64,000 bases of DNA from Dawidia cretensis (GCF_018598175.1 NZ_JAHESE010000016.1:62001-126000); one strand, 5' to 3'. Numbered from the stretch's first letter, positions 44,294-53,782 are shown. Translations and numbers: made by a program. Notes: generated from the sequence alone by a model not told the origin.

Positions 44294-45328
44294 TCAGTTC
44301 AGGCGCAGCTCGGCCTTCATGCCGCGCAGCTGGTTTAAGAGTGCCTGCTGCCACGTTGTATCGGCATCCCACTTGGTGCCCAGGAACACATTGCCCGAGT
44401 CGATGTGCTTGAAATATATCTTGTACACGATCTCGTCGGATGGAATATTTCTGAGCTCTTGCTGCGGACCAGGATACGCCACCGATACCAATGCAGTCTC
44501 ACCGGGTTTCACCTCATAGCCCAGCAGTTCCTTGGCCACGCTGCCGCGTGTACGCACAATACAAAGCACATACAACGAGCCCTGCTTGCGCAGATCCTTT
44601 TCGGAAACACCGGGCTCCGTCATTTTATACTTGAGGGTATAGTTGTCTTTAAAGATCTGCTCCAGTTCTTTATCCAGCGCCTCGTCGCCAAACTTCGGCA
44701 CCGCCAGGGGATCTACTTTCAGGTCCATGGCAAAGAACTCATTGCGCTTACCCAGGATAGGGTTCACCGTCAGTCCCGTCTCGGGCTGATCATTGATCAG
44801 CAGATTTAATTTCTTTAAACCGCTGGAGCTGGTGCGGTATAACGTTTTCAGCGCTTCCGTAAGGTTGCTATTCGTCACCGACCACGCTGATTGCTTACCA
44901 TCGAGCACCGTCTCCTTGCCATTGAATACCGTGATCGTGATGCGATAACGTATACTGTCCTTCTCGATAAACACCAGGTTGGAGAACTCGCGCTTCAGCA
45001 GGTAATTGCCAAACGCGCGGGTAATGTCGTTGCCGGCCATGAGCATATCCAGGTCGAAGTATGCCACTGCGTCGATGCCCGACCGCTGAAAATATTCTTG
45101 AGCGACCAGCAGTTCTTTTTCCGTGAGGGTATAGTCGTGAAAGACCGCCGTGCGTGTAGCCAACAGCTTCTCGGGCAGTGGGCCGGTGAGGTTCAGCCGG
45201 TCGATCCAATTGTCGGGGGTAAAATAACTTTGGGCAGCGGCGGGTTGAAACAGGCCGGTATACAAAACAAGCAGGAAACACGCAGACAGAAAGCGCAGGT
45301 CCTTGGTCACAGGGGGCATCGGCAGCAT
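44294..45328 (-). CDS. Secreted hypothetical protein
   Basis: A 344-residue protein with a signal peptide (FLLVLYTGLFQPAAAQ, to about residue 33). The mature part opens YFTPDNWIDRLNLTGPLPEK, followed by a domain with FFQ-like YFQRSGIDAVAYFDLDML and later beta strands (YVLCIVRTRGSVAKELLGYE). No cysteine motif, membrane segment or known catalytic motif is visible. It follows the Rieske gene by 32 bases on the same strand and may share its promoter. I do not recognise a family. Confidence 0.7.
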   Translation of the reverse strand: MLPMPPVTKDLRFLSACFLLVLYTGLFQPAAAQSYFTPDNWIDRLNLTGPLPEKLLATRTAVFHDYTLTEKELLVAQEYFQRSGIDAVAYFDLDMLMAGNDITRAFGNYLLKREFSNLVFIEKDSIRYRITITVFNGKETVLDGKQSAWSVTNSNLTEALKTLYRTSSSGLKKLNLLINDQPETGLTVNPILGKRNEFFAMDLKVDPLAVPKFGDEALDKELEQIFKDNYTLKYKMTEPGVSEKDLRKQGSLYVLCIVRTRGSVAKELLGYEVKPGETALVSVAYPGPQQELRNIPSDEIVYKIYFKHIDSGNVFLGTKWDADTTWQQALLNQLRGMKAELRLN

Positions 45329-45360
45329 GGGTTAAAAACGCAAATAGCGACGAATGTATT

Positions 45361-45681
45361 TTAAATACCAATAAAAAAACCTGTTTCGTCCGTTTTAATC
45401 GGATAAGTTGCCAGGGCGCGGCAGCTGGAATCCATCGCCCGGCCGGTTTTTAGCTCAAAACGGTAATTGTGCCACGGGCAAATGATCTCTCCCAAATGGT
45501 TGACGTGCCCCTTGCTAAGCGACTCCTGGTTGTGGGTACAGGCATCTTGCACGGCATAAAAGTCGTCGCCATAATGCACCAGTGTAATGCGCCGACCATA
45601 CACTACGAGCAACCGCGGCTTGCCAGACAGTAATTTTTCTCTTGCCTCCACGGTGTTGGAAAAGATTTTGATCCACTCCAT
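45361..45681 (-). CDS. Rieske [2Fe-2S] protein
   Basis: A 106-residue soluble ferredoxin-like protein. The cluster ligands are visible as C-T-H in QDACTHNQES and C-P-W-H in IICPWHNYRF, matching Rieske C-x-H and C-x2-H. The small size and the lack of a membrane anchor or oxygenase domain suggest a NirD-like or stand-alone electron-transfer Rieske protein. The partner is unknown. It is divergent from the M20 hydrolase gene, with 61 bases between the two ATGs. Confidence 0.9.
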   Translation of the reverse strand: MEWIKIFSNTVEAREKLLSGKPRLLVVYGRRITLVHYGDDFYAVQDACTHNQESLSKGHVNHLGEIICPWHNYRFELKTGRAMDSSCRALATYPIKTDETGFFIGI

Positions 45682-45742
45682 ATTCTTTGTCGTTGGTTGC
45701 CAGACCGGGAATCAATATCTTGTCTCCCCCACATCCGATCCT

Positions 45743-47053
45743 ATGATGAAGATACGCGTTTGTAGTCTACTTTTACTAGCCCTTGCCTCGGGCGCCATCG
45801 CCCAGGTAAACCCCAAGCTGCAGGCTAAGCTCGAACAACAAGCCCGCCAGCTCGAACCGTCCGTCATCACGTGGCGCCGCCACCTGCACCAATATCCTGA
45901 ACTGTCCAACCGCGAAATAAAGACCGCCGCCTATGTCGCTGAGCACCTACGCAAGCTGGGTCTCGAAGTACAGACCGGTATAGCCCACACCGGCGTGGTG
46001 GCGCTGCTGCGCACCGGCAAGCCCGGACCCGTCATCGCGTTGCGCGCCGACATGGACGCACTGCCCGTAACGGAACGCAACAGCCTGCCATTTGCTTCCA
46101 AAGAGAAAGCCATCTTTAATGACCAGGAGACCGGCGTCATGCACGCGTGTGGTCACGACTCGCACGTGGCAATTCTCATGGCCGTGGCCGAAATCCTCAG
46201 CAAAAATAAAAACGACCTCAAAGGGACCATTAAGTTTGTTTTTCAGCCCGCCGAAGAAGGACCACCCAAAGGCGAGGAGGGGGGAGCCGACCTCATGGTG
46301 CGCGAAGGCGTGCTCGACAATCCCAAGGTAGAGGTAATCTTCGGCCTGCACATCCAGGGCATTCGCAAGCTTGGCCAGATCGCCTATAAACCCGCCGGCA
46401 TGATGGCCGCCTCCGATTGGTTTACCATCAAAGTAAAAGGCAAACAGTCACACGGTGCTGCACCGTGGCTCGGTATAGATCCCATCGTTGTGTCAGCGCA
46501 AATCATCAACGGTATTCAGACCATTGTGAGCCGGCAAACCCAGCTGACAAAAGAACCGGCCGTTATATCTGTCGGCATGATCAATGCCGGTGTGCGTCAG
46601 AACATCATTCCCGAAACAGCCGAAATGAGCGGCACGATCCGCACATTCGACCCCGCTATGCAACAAGATATACACGAGAGGCTCAAGCGCACCGCTACGC
46701 TCATCGCCGAAAGTGCCGGTGCCACCGCCGAGGTAACGATCGACCGCAAGACCCCGGTAACATTCAACGACCCCGCCCTGACCGAGAAAATGGTCGCCAG
46801 CCTCGTAAAAGCCGCCGGTGAAGAAAATGTAGCCCGCATTCCCGCCGACACCGGCGCCGAGGACTTCGCCTACTATCAGCAGAAAATCCCTGGCTTTTTC
46901 TTCTTTGTAGGCGCCTGCCCGCCCGACACAGACCCCGCCAAGGCTCCCTCACATCACACCCCCGACTTCATGATGGACGAACGCGGCATGCTTACCGGCC
47001 TCAGAGCCATGCTAAACGTCACGGTCGACTACATGTACCATAAAACAGAGTGA
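45743..47053 (+). CDS. Exported M20 family amidohydrolase
   Basis: A 436-residue zinc-dependent amidase/peptidase of the hippurate/IAA-amino-acid hydrolase type. A signal peptide (SLLLLALASGAIAQ) is followed by the catalytic domain: ALRADMDALPVTE, HACGHDSHVAIL and FQPAEEGPPKGEEGGAD carry the metal ligands and catalytic acids. A lid domain and a final THELAVM-like zinc region follow (DTGAEDFAYYQQKIPGFFFF). The likely substrate is an N-acyl amino acid. The ATG at 45743 is used because earlier in-frame codons overlap the divergent Rieske gene. Confidence 0.92.
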   Translation: MMKIRVCSLLLLALASGAIAQVNPKLQAKLEQQARQLEPSVITWRRHLHQYPELSNREIKTAAYVAEHLRKLGLEVQTGIAHTGVVALLRTGKPGPVIALRADMDALPVTERNSLPFASKEKAIFNDQETGVMHACGHDSHVAILMAVAEILSKNKNDLKGTIKFVFQPAEEGPPKGEEGGADLMVREGVLDNPKVEVIFGLHIQGIRKLGQIAYKPAGMMAASDWFTIKVKGKQSHGAAPWLGIDPIVVSAQIINGIQTIVSRQTQLTKEPAVISVGMINAGVRQNIIPETAEMSGTIRTFDPAMQQDIHERLKRTATLIAESAGATAEVTIDRKTPVTFNDPALTEKMVASLVKAAGEENVARIPADTGAEDFAYYQQKIPGFFFFVGACPPDTDPAKAPSHHTPDFMMDERGMLTGLRAMLNVTVDYMYHKTE

Positions 47054-47152
47054 GTGTGAAAGCGAGAGCGCATACGGCTATTTCCCCACTGGCCCGGTAA
47101 TTCCCTCTACAGCACAGTTCGACCGCAAAGGTTTTCGAGGAAATATACTATA

Positions 47153-47165
47153 CCACACATTGTGG
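47153..47165. promoter_or_regulatory. Short inverted repeat
   Basis: CCACA-CAT-TGTGG is a 13-base inverted repeat about 160 bases upstream of the barrel gene start. Weak evidence for an operator. Confidence 0.3.
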
Positions 47166-47222
47166 AAAAATGGGGAATTTAAAACCATTCATAACATTTC
47201 CCTAAATAACATGCAGATATAG

Positions 47223-47240
47223 TTGACATTGCAGTGTCAA
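47223..47240 (+). promoter_or_regulatory. Near-perfect 18-base palindrome upstream of a -7 box
   Basis: TTGACATTGCAGTGTCAA has six-base arms TTGACA/TGTCAA around TTGCAG. It lies 23 bases before the exact -7 box at 47264-47271, the position expected for an activator or repressor site. Confidence 0.5.
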
Positions 47241-47263
47241 TACGACAATATTGCGCCCGTGAA

Positions 47264-47271
47264 TAGGTTTG
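47264..47271 (+). promoter_or_regulatory. -7 box of the barrel-like protein gene
   Basis: TAGGTTTG matches TAnnTTTG exactly. The implied start gives a leader of about 48 bases to the ATG at 47326. The expected -33 TTTG is missing, which would fit activator dependence. Confidence 0.5.
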
Positions 47272-47325
47272 GAGTATAGATAGAAAACTAAACCCCATTA
47301 ACAATTTGATAACACCCAACTAAAG

Positions 47326-48048
47326 ATGACCCAATCCCTAACCTTCCTCTGTCGCTTTATAGTTCTGCTTGCCTTCTTAACGATCTCCGCCGGTGCCTTC
47401 GCCCAGCACGAGTATCGGATCAAACTGTACCAGCATACGTCTTCGCTGGAAACAGTATATCAACGCCCGAGTAGCGCTGTCCCGGATGAGAAGAGTGGGG
47501 ATAGGCATTTCACGACGGGTACATTTTCAGTGGCTTTCAGCATCATATCCCTCCGCGGTGGGTTTCATCACGAGTTTGAGCTCTTCGTACCGCAGATCGA
47601 TCGATCAGCACAAGGTATTCAATTCCCAAGAAACTTTGGGTTAAGCCGCAGCGCGTTGACAACCGATGTGATCAGCGCGTATTCCTTTCGCTATGAAATT
47701 AATCAGGATATCACCAACGTCACCAAACGGTTTGTGCTGAACCTCGGCCTTGCCGTCAATCCATACCACATCAATATGGAGTTTAAGCCGCACGAGCGCA
47801 ATGTTTTCGAACGAAATGTACAGATCACAGGAGCAACGATCAACATCATTCCCCGCGTGAGCTGCCAATTGACGGATAGACTCAGCCTGGAGTTGAATGT
47901 TCCTGTAAATGTATTCGACATCTACAGAAGTAAACAGCGCATTGACAATCCAGGTGCTTCCTTGAGAGCCCAGACCAACGCGGGCACGGAGCATACGTTC
48001 TTCCAGGACATATACACCGTGCGTTTTGGCGTTGCCTATACCCTTTAA
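47326..48048 (+). CDS. Secreted outer-membrane-type beta protein, unknown function
   Basis: A 240-residue protein with a signal peptide ending near SAGAFAQ (residue 26). The mature part has many amphipathic beta strands (GTFSVAFSIISLRGGFHHEF, RFVLNLGLAVNPYHI, INIIPRVSCQLTDRLSLELN) and ends with an aromatic-hydrophobic FGVAYTL, as in outer-membrane barrels of eight to ten strands. No family is recognised. It converges on the cyclase gene, overlapping its end by four bases. Confidence 0.75.
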   Translation: MTQSLTFLCRFIVLLAFLTISAGAFAQHEYRIKLYQHTSSLETVYQRPSSAVPDEKSGDRHFTTGTFSVAFSIISLRGGFHHEFELFVPQIDRSAQGIQFPRNFGLSRSALTTDVISAYSFRYEINQDITNVTKRFVLNLGLAVNPYHINMEFKPHERNVFERNVQITGATINIIPRVSCQLTDRLSLELNVPVNVFDIYRSKQRIDNPGASLRAQTNAGTEHTFFQDIYTVRFGVAYTL

Positions 48049-48806
48049 TCCATAATCGCGACCACCCTCGCCGGCGCCGCCGACGCGCCTTTGATCTTTA
48101 GCGGAAAGAGTGCCACTTTAAAACCCTGGTAGGGCAACGCATCGAGGTTGGTAAGCTGCTCGAGGTGGCAATACTCTTTGTCACGGCCCACGAGATGGCC
48201 TTCCCAGAAGAGCTCGGCATTGCCGCTCTCCCTGGCCTTTTGCACCATGTAGCGCAGCGGCAGGTCCCAACCCCACTGGTCGATGCCCATCACCTTGATG
48301 CCCTGGTCGATTAGCCAGGCCGTTGCTTGCGCGCTCATGCCCGTGCCGCGCTCAAAGAACTCCTTTGTGCCCATATGCTTGTCGCGACCGGTTTTGATCA
48401 GTACGATCAGTCCGGGCTTTAGCGACAGGTTGTTCTTCGAAAGGAATTGCTGTATATCTTCGACCGTGATGGCCTCGAAGTCGGCCTTGTGTTTCATATC
48501 AATGACAATGCCGTCTCCATAGCACCACTCCAGCGGCACCTGGTCTATTGTTTTAGCCGGCTTGCCTTCGCTGGTAGGCGCATAGTGCCACGGCGCATCC
48601 AGGTGTGTGGTGGAATGAACACCCATCTGTTGAATCGAATCGTCAGCCCAGCCAATAAAGTTCTTGGGGAACAAGCGGAACGGTAACCCCAGGTAACGGA
48701 TCAGCCAACGCGCTTTGCGGTGCGGCTTGTGTTTGATCCTGACCTTCATAAAGAAAGGGTCGCCTGGGTTGTACTGGATGGTCTTGGAGAGATCGATAAT
48801 TTTCAT
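48045..48806 (-). CDS. Cyclase family protein (kynurenine formamidase-like)
   Basis: A 253-residue metal-dependent hydrolase of the cyclase/KynB family, which acts on kynurenine formamide or related amides. The metal motif H-x-T-T-H-x-D-x-P-x-H appears as GVHSTTHLDAPWHYAPT near residues 60-75. A further block RGTGMSAQATAWLIDQGIKV is typical of the fold. It lies 27 bases after the PAP2 gene. A role in tryptophan breakdown is possible but unsupported by neighbours. Confidence 0.88.
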   Translation of the reverse strand: MKIIDLSKTIQYNPGDPFFMKVRIKHKPHRKARWLIRYLGLPFRLFPKNFIGWADDSIQQMGVHSTTHLDAPWHYAPTSEGKPAKTIDQVPLEWCYGDGIVIDMKHKADFEAITVEDIQQFLSKNNLSLKPGLIVLIKTGRDKHMGTKEFFERGTGMSAQATAWLIDQGIKVMGIDQWGWDLPLRYMVQKARESGNAELFWEGHLVGRDKEYCHLEQLTNLDALPYQGFKVALFPLKIKGASAAPARVVAIMD

Positions 48807-48833
48807 GTCGGCAATGTTACCGAACGAGGGACG

Positions 48834-49619
48834 TTACGGCAACCCTCCCGTGTCACTTTCTTTTTTCAACACTGCTCCACGCACCACCGGTATCGATAGC
48901 ACCAGGCTCGCCAGCAGTATGCCCAGGGCCGCGCCGGCGCTAACATCCCGCGCTGTATGCACCCCCATAGCCACGCGCGACACTGCCACCAACATAGCCC
49001 AAACCAACGGAAGCACATGCAGCCAACGGAATCGTTTTCCAGCCAGGTGATAGAGAAAGAATGCGAGGATCGTACCGAGTAGGAAGGTGTTAAAGGAATG
49101 CCCCGACGGAAAAGAATACCCTACCTCGTTAATCCAGTGCGCCACGACACGCGGATCCATGTTCCGGAAAGTAACAGTATCCGGCAAGATCAGGTCTTCA
49201 TAAAACTTCCGGCGCTCGGGCTCCGTCAATGAATAAAGCGAATCCAGGTCGGCGGTAGATTTCGACTCGCGTAAAATATAGGTATGGCTTGGCCGGTGTA
49301 CGCGAATGAGCGTCTTGATCACGTTCTCATTGAGATAAGCAAACGACGCGAGCACTGCTCCAAGCGTTAACACCGTCAGAAAAAATACCCTGGCCTTTTG
49401 CGTCAGCGAGCTAAACGAACCGGCATATAAGATTGCTGCCAACAGTACAATGATGGTCGTGCCCCATTGGCCGCCCGACTCGGTCATCCAATACATAAAT
49501 GTACACCAGGCGCTATCGCGCGAGCATGCGCTGAATGCTACCGGCAACACAAAAACAGTAAAAACCAGCAGCCCGTAAAATGACAGAACTGCTGGTAAGA
49601 TAGGACGGAGAAGTCGCAT
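48834..49619 (-). CDS. PAP2-family membrane phosphatase
   Basis: A 261-residue membrane protein with about six helices. The three PAP2 motifs are visible: K-x6-R-P as KTLIRVHRPS, S-G-H as YSFPSGHSFNTF, and SRVAMGVHTARDVSAGA with the catalytic histidine. Between the first two lies a loop of about 60 residues (YILRESKSTADLDSLYSLTE) that is longer than usual. Typical substrates are undecaprenyl diphosphate or phosphatidic acid; which one is open. It starts 20 bases after the acyl-CoA dehydrogenase gene. Confidence 0.9.
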   Translation of the reverse strand: MRLLRPILPAVLSFYGLLVFTVFVLPVAFSACSRDSAWCTFMYWMTESGGQWGTTIIVLLAAILYAGSFSSLTQKARVFFLTVLTLGAVLASFAYLNENVIKTLIRVHRPSHTYILRESKSTADLDSLYSLTEPERRKFYEDLILPDTVTFRNMDPRVVAHWINEVGYSFPSGHSFNTFLLGTILAFFLYHLAGKRFRWLHVLPLVWAMLVAVSRVAMGVHTARDVSAGAALGILLASLVLSIPVVRGAVLKKESDTGGLP

Positions 49620-49639
49620 GATAGTGATAGCGTGATTAC

Positions 49640-50779
49640 TTACTTCAACAGCTCGCGCGAGATCACCATTTTCTGAATCTCGGTGGTGCCTTCATAGATC
49701 TGTGTGATCTTGGCGTCGCGCATGAGCCGCTCTACATGATATTCTTTTACATAGCCATAACCGCCGTGAATCTGTACAGCTTCCGATGTTACCTCCTGGG
49801 CGATCTGCGAAGCAAACAGTTTTGCCATGGCGGCGGCCTTTACAAAATCTTGCTTTTGATCTTTGCGCCACGCCGCCTGGTGTACCAACAAACGTGCTGC
49901 ATCGATCTTGGTAGCCATGTCCGCCAACTTAAATTGAATAGCCTGGTGTTCCGACAGGTTCTTGCCAAACGCTTTGCGTTCCTTCGAGTACTTCAGTGCC
50001 AGCTCGTACGCACCGGCAGCAATGCCCAGCGCCTGCGAGGCAATACCGATACGCCCACCGTTGAGCGTGGTCATGGCAAAGCTAAAGCCAAAACCGTCGT
50101 CGCCAATGCGGTTGGCCTTTGGCACTTTTACGTCGGTAAACATCAGTGAGTGCGTGTCCGACCCGCGAATGCCCATCTTATCTTCTTTCTTGCCCACCAC
50201 AAAACCAGGCATGCCCTTCTCGACGATCAGCGCATTGATGCCTTTGTGTTTCTTCGCAGCATCGGTCTGTGCAATGATAATATATACACTTGCACTGTTG
50301 CCGTTGGTGATCCAGTTCTTGGTGCCATTCAGGAGGTAATAGTCGCCTTTATCTTCGGCCGTTGTGCGTTGGCTGGTAGCGTCGGAACCGGCTTCGGGTT
50401 CGGAGAGACAGAAGGCGCCAATCAGCTCGCCTGTTGCCAGGCGCTTCAGGTACTTTTCTTTCTGTTCTTCTGAACCGTATTTTTCCAGTCCCCAGCAAAC
50501 AAGGGAATTGTTAACCGACATACATACGGACACCGACGCATCTATTTTCGAAATTTCCTCCATGGCCAGCACATACGAAATGCTGTCCATGCCGCCGCCG
50601 TTGTATTTCGGGTCAACCATCATGCCCATAAAGCCGAGCTCGCCCATTTTTTTTATCTGGTCCTTCGGAAATTTTTGTTCGGTGTCTCGTTCGATGACCC
50701 CTGGTAGAAGCTCATTCTGTGCAAAATCGCGTGCTGCCTGCTGTACCGCCAGGTGCTCTTCAGTAAGTTGAAAATTCAT
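49640..50779 (-). CDS. Acyl-CoA dehydrogenase (short-chain type)
   Basis: A 379-residue FAD enzyme that makes a 2,3-double bond in acyl-CoA in beta-oxidation. It has the N-terminal helical part (MNFQLTEEHLAVQQAARDFA), the flavin region (CLSEPEAGSDATSQRTTA, NGTKNWITNG) and the C-terminal block QIHGGYGYVKEYHVERLMRD followed by QIYEGTTEIQKMVISREL, where the glutamate before IQ is the catalytic base. Overall it resembles butyryl-CoA dehydrogenase. It leads the minus-strand group with PAP2 and the cyclase. Confidence 0.95.
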   Translation of the reverse strand: MNFQLTEEHLAVQQAARDFAQNELLPGVIERDTEQKFPKDQIKKMGELGFMGMMVDPKYNGGGMDSISYVLAMEEISKIDASVSVCMSVNNSLVCWGLEKYGSEEQKEKYLKRLATGELIGAFCLSEPEAGSDATSQRTTAEDKGDYYLLNGTKNWITNGNSASVYIIIAQTDAAKKHKGINALIVEKGMPGFVVGKKEDKMGIRGSDTHSLMFTDVKVPKANRIGDDGFGFSFAMTTLNGGRIGIASQALGIAAGAYELALKYSKERKAFGKNLSEHQAIQFKLADMATKIDAARLLVHQAAWRKDQKQDFVKAAAMAKLFASQIAQEVTSEAVQIHGGYGYVKEYHVERLMRDAKITQIYEGTTEIQKMVISRELLK

Positions 50780-50853
50780 AAAATAATAGCGTATGGGTTA
50801 ATGATAGACAGGCAATATACTGTGTGTTTCTTTTTCTTTATAGGCAGAACGCC

Positions 50854-50887
50854 GAAAAAAGAGAAGCCCGGGCGGAAGACCCGGGCT
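50854..50887 (-). terminator. Terminator of the zinc peptidase gene
   Basis: AAGCCCGGG (50862-50870) pairs with CCCGGGCTT (50878-50886). Read on the minus strand it is followed by CTCTTTTTTC, 27 bases past the stop at 50914. Confidence 0.85.
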
Positions 50888-50913
50888 TTGGATAGTATAG
50901 TCTTGATAAGATA

Positions 50914-51612
50914 TTACTCGTCGCGCTGACCGAGGAACAGCATCACGTAGTAAAACAGCGTTGTCAGCGCACCGATGGCGGCTACTACGTACGTCATAGC
51001 GGCCCATTTCAGCGCATCTTTGGCCATATCATATTCGGCATTGTTTACAATACCGCGGGATTGCACCCACGCCAGTGCGCGCTTGCTGGCGTCAAATTCC
51101 ACCGGCAGAGTAATCAGCGCAAACAGTGCAAACACACCGTAACACGCAATGATGATCAGCAACGCCAGGTTCCAGGGAAGGACGTGCGAGGCAAACATAG
51201 ATCCGAATATCATCACCATAAACAAGAAGTTAATCACGCGCGCGCTGATGTTCTGGATCGGCACCATGGCCGAACGAAACTCCAACATGCTGTAGGCGCG
51301 TGCGTGCTGCACAGCGTGACCGCATTCGTGCGCGGATACGGCCGTTGCGGCGGCGTTGCGACCGTGGTATACACCCTCACTCAGGTTTACCGTTTTTGTC
51401 GCCGGGTTATAGTGGTCCGTCAGCTCGCCTTCTACGCTAATGACCTGGACATCGTGAATGCCGTTGTCAGCCAGCATCAGTCGTGCCACTTCCGCACCGG
51501 TCAGGTCGCGCGTGAGATGCGTCTGTGAATATTTTGCAAACTTGCTTTTCATCCGGGCACTGACAATCATGCCAATGATCATGAAGAAAATACCAATAAC
51601 GAAAGCTCCCAT
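50914..51612 (-). CDS. YugP-like membrane zinc metallopeptidase
   Basis: A 232-residue membrane protein of the DUF2268/YugP neutral zinc metallopeptidase type. There is one helix at the N-terminus (VIGIFFMIIGMIVSA) and further helices in the second half (FLFMVMIFGSMFASHVLPW, ALLIIIACYGVFALFALITL). The active site is HECGH at residues 95-99, preceded by AAATAVSA. It stands alone with its own terminator. The cellular role of the family is unclear. Confidence 0.88.
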   Translation of the reverse strand: MGAFVIGIFFMIIGMIVSARMKSKFAKYSQTHLTRDLTGAEVARLMLADNGIHDVQVISVEGELTDHYNPATKTVNLSEGVYHGRNAAATAVSAHECGHAVQHARAYSMLEFRSAMVPIQNISARVINFLFMVMIFGSMFASHVLPWNLALLIIIACYGVFALFALITLPVEFDASKRALAWVQSRGIVNNAEYDMAKDALKWAAMTYVVAAIGALTTLFYYVMLFLGQRDE

Positions 51613-51738
51613 GTGTATTCTATTGATTTAAAAAGGTTATTTCTATTTACTCAAACAGGCTAAGCATCAAGGTTTGCGCCAAACCCTAAGGTCTGCCAAT
51701 TCGACATAATAACAAACGAAATTAAGGGGTTTCGGGTT

Positions 51739-53667
51739 CTATAAAACCGATTCCGGTTCCGGCATGCCGGGACGGCAGGGAGCAAGTGGCAGGCTGATGC
51801 TCACCTCGGTGCCTTCGCCGGGTGTGCTCGAAAGGTGAAGGGTGCCGTTATTGCGGCTGATAAATTCCTGGCATAGCAAAAAGCCCAATCCCGTGCCTTT
51901 TTCTTGTTGCGTGCCCGACTTCGTAAAATATTCGTGACTGTTTAACAAACGCGCTTTTTCATCGGCAGTAAGGCCGATACCATAGTCGCGCACGCGCACC
52001 GCGCACATCGTGCCCTGGCCCACGGCCGAGACCACCACGGTGCCACCCGATTTGGAGAACTTAATTGCGTTATGCAACAAGTTGCGGAGAATAAGCTGCA
52101 GTTGGTTAGCGTCGGCGAGAATGTCCAACCCTTCTCCGATTTGTTTTTCCAGCGTCACGTGCTTGCGTTCGGCGAATTCCGCCAGCAGCGCGCAGGCTTC
52201 ATCGACTGCCTGCTGTACGGCGAGGGTCTTCTTTTCGGTGCGAATGCCGTCCATTTGGCTTAGCGACCAGCTGAGCAAATTCTCTAAGGTGCGCTGGGTG
52301 CTGTTAAGGTTGGTTTTCAGTTTGTCGGATACCGCGATAAATTCCTGCGGCGTCATGATGTTTGCCGTCAGCAGGTGCAGCAGCGACTGCAGGTTGGCAA
52401 CGGGCCCGCGCAGGTCGTGGCTGATGACCGAAAACAGTTTCGACTTTAATTGATTAAGCTGTTGCAGAAACTCCGCCTGTGACTCGACCTCCTCTTTTTG
52501 TTGTTCAATGGCCAGGTTGCGCTCCGCCAGCGCCTGGTTAACACGTTGTTGCGAAATGCGCAGGCGCACCAGCAACAGGATAACCACCACCAGCAAAACA
52601 ACACCGACCCCCAGCACAATCATCAGCATGCGCTGAATTTCCACCCGGTGCTTCTGGACCATATTCTTCTGGGCCAGTGTTTCGATCGTACGATCTTTTG
52701 TTTCCAGTGCATAGAGCGATTGCATCTCCTGGATTTGCCGGCTCTTCTCGGCATTGTACAAACTATCTTTTAAGATACTTACCCGCTTGAGTTGCTGTGC
52801 CGCGGGAATGCCCTGGCCCATCTGCGTATAGACCTCCGCCAGCAACGTGTGTGCACGTACTTGCAGGGTTAGGTTGTGAATACGGTCGTTTAAGGCGATC
52901 GATCGCCCCAGGTAATGAATCGAACGGTCGTATTGCTTGCGGCGATACGCAATGTCGGCTGCGTAGAAATAAGAAAAGCCCAGGGCGCGGGTGTTTCCCA
53001 CCAGACTGTCGAGTGCCATCGACTTACGATTATACAAATCACTTTTTGCATAATCGCCCATATCCAAATATGCCCGCGCTTTGCGGCCATAGAGGATGCT
53101 AACGCGCAATGAGTCATTGATCGTACGATAATAAGCAATACCCTTGTCGGCATAGGCTAAAGCCGAATCGTAATGTTTAGTTTCTGCCAGCAGTGTAGAT
53201 TTCTCGCGATATGTGTCGGCCAGTAATTGCTGATCGTGATGCTTTACGGCCAGGCGCTGTACTTTGTTGAGAAATTCTTCCGCCTGGACGTAGTCATCTC
53301 GGTCGATAAACGTACGCGCCAGCGCCAGCATGACCAGGCCACGCAGGTTTGTATAGGCATGCGGGTCTTGATCCAGCAAACGCAGTGCTTTGTAGCCATA
53401 CTCAGTGCTGAGCCGGTAATTGGCTTTGGTCCAATTCGCTTTGCTCAACACATAATAGCTATATGCCTCGAGGTAAAGATTCTTTTTCGGTTGAACGTGA
53501 CTGAGCACTGCGTGGGCCAGTGCAATCGATGAATCAGGTTGAGACAGAACAAGACCGTATGCCTGGGAAGCTATGCCGGCGAGATGAACGCTGTCAGCCG
53601 TTTGCAGCGGGGCCGTAGGAGAAAGCCCGGCCGCGGCATACCATAAAAGCGCTATAATTCCCTTCAT
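51739..53667 (-). CDS. Sensor histidine kinase with periplasmic TPR repeats
   Basis: A 642-residue kinase. A signal-like segment is followed by about 300 residues of tetratricopeptide-like repeats (ALAYADKGIAYYRTINDSLR, RSIHYLGRSIALNDRIHNL), one membrane helix at about 346-368, a coiled linker, the dimerisation domain with His417 in FSVISHDLRGPVANL, and an ATPase domain (NQLQLILRNLLHNAIKFS, VRDYGIGLTADE, GTGLGFLLCQEFI). No response regulator gene is adjacent, as is common for Bacteroidota orphan kinases. The ligand is unknown. Confidence 0.93.
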   Translation of the reverse strand: MKGIIALLWYAAAGLSPTAPLQTADSVHLAGIASQAYGLVLSQPDSSIALAHAVLSHVQPKKNLYLEAYSYYVLSKANWTKANYRLSTEYGYKALRLLDQDPHAYTNLRGLVMLALARTFIDRDDYVQAEEFLNKVQRLAVKHHDQQLLADTYREKSTLLAETKHYDSALAYADKGIAYYRTINDSLRVSILYGRKARAYLDMGDYAKSDLYNRKSMALDSLVGNTRALGFSYFYAADIAYRRKQYDRSIHYLGRSIALNDRIHNLTLQVRAHTLLAEVYTQMGQGIPAAQQLKRVSILKDSLYNAEKSRQIQEMQSLYALETKDRTIETLAQKNMVQKHRVEIQRMLMIVLGVGVVLLVVVILLLVRLRISQQRVNQALAERNLAIEQQKEEVESQAEFLQQLNQLKSKLFSVISHDLRGPVANLQSLLHLLTANIMTPQEFIAVSDKLKTNLNSTQRTLENLLSWSLSQMDGIRTEKKTLAVQQAVDEACALLAEFAERKHVTLEKQIGEGLDILADANQLQLILRNLLHNAIKFSKSGGTVVVSAVGQGTMCAVRVRDYGIGLTADEKARLLNSHEYFTKSGTQQEKGTGLGFLLCQEFISRNNGTLHLSSTPGEGTEVSISLPLAPCRPGMPEPESVL

Positions 53668-53782
53668 TCGTCATAAAACGTTGAAAGTAAAATCTTTCCG
53701 GCATGACATAAAAATCAAATCGCCGTAAAAAGGCATGTAAGATTCGGTATTCATAAAATACATTTTTTTAAAATACATTGTC

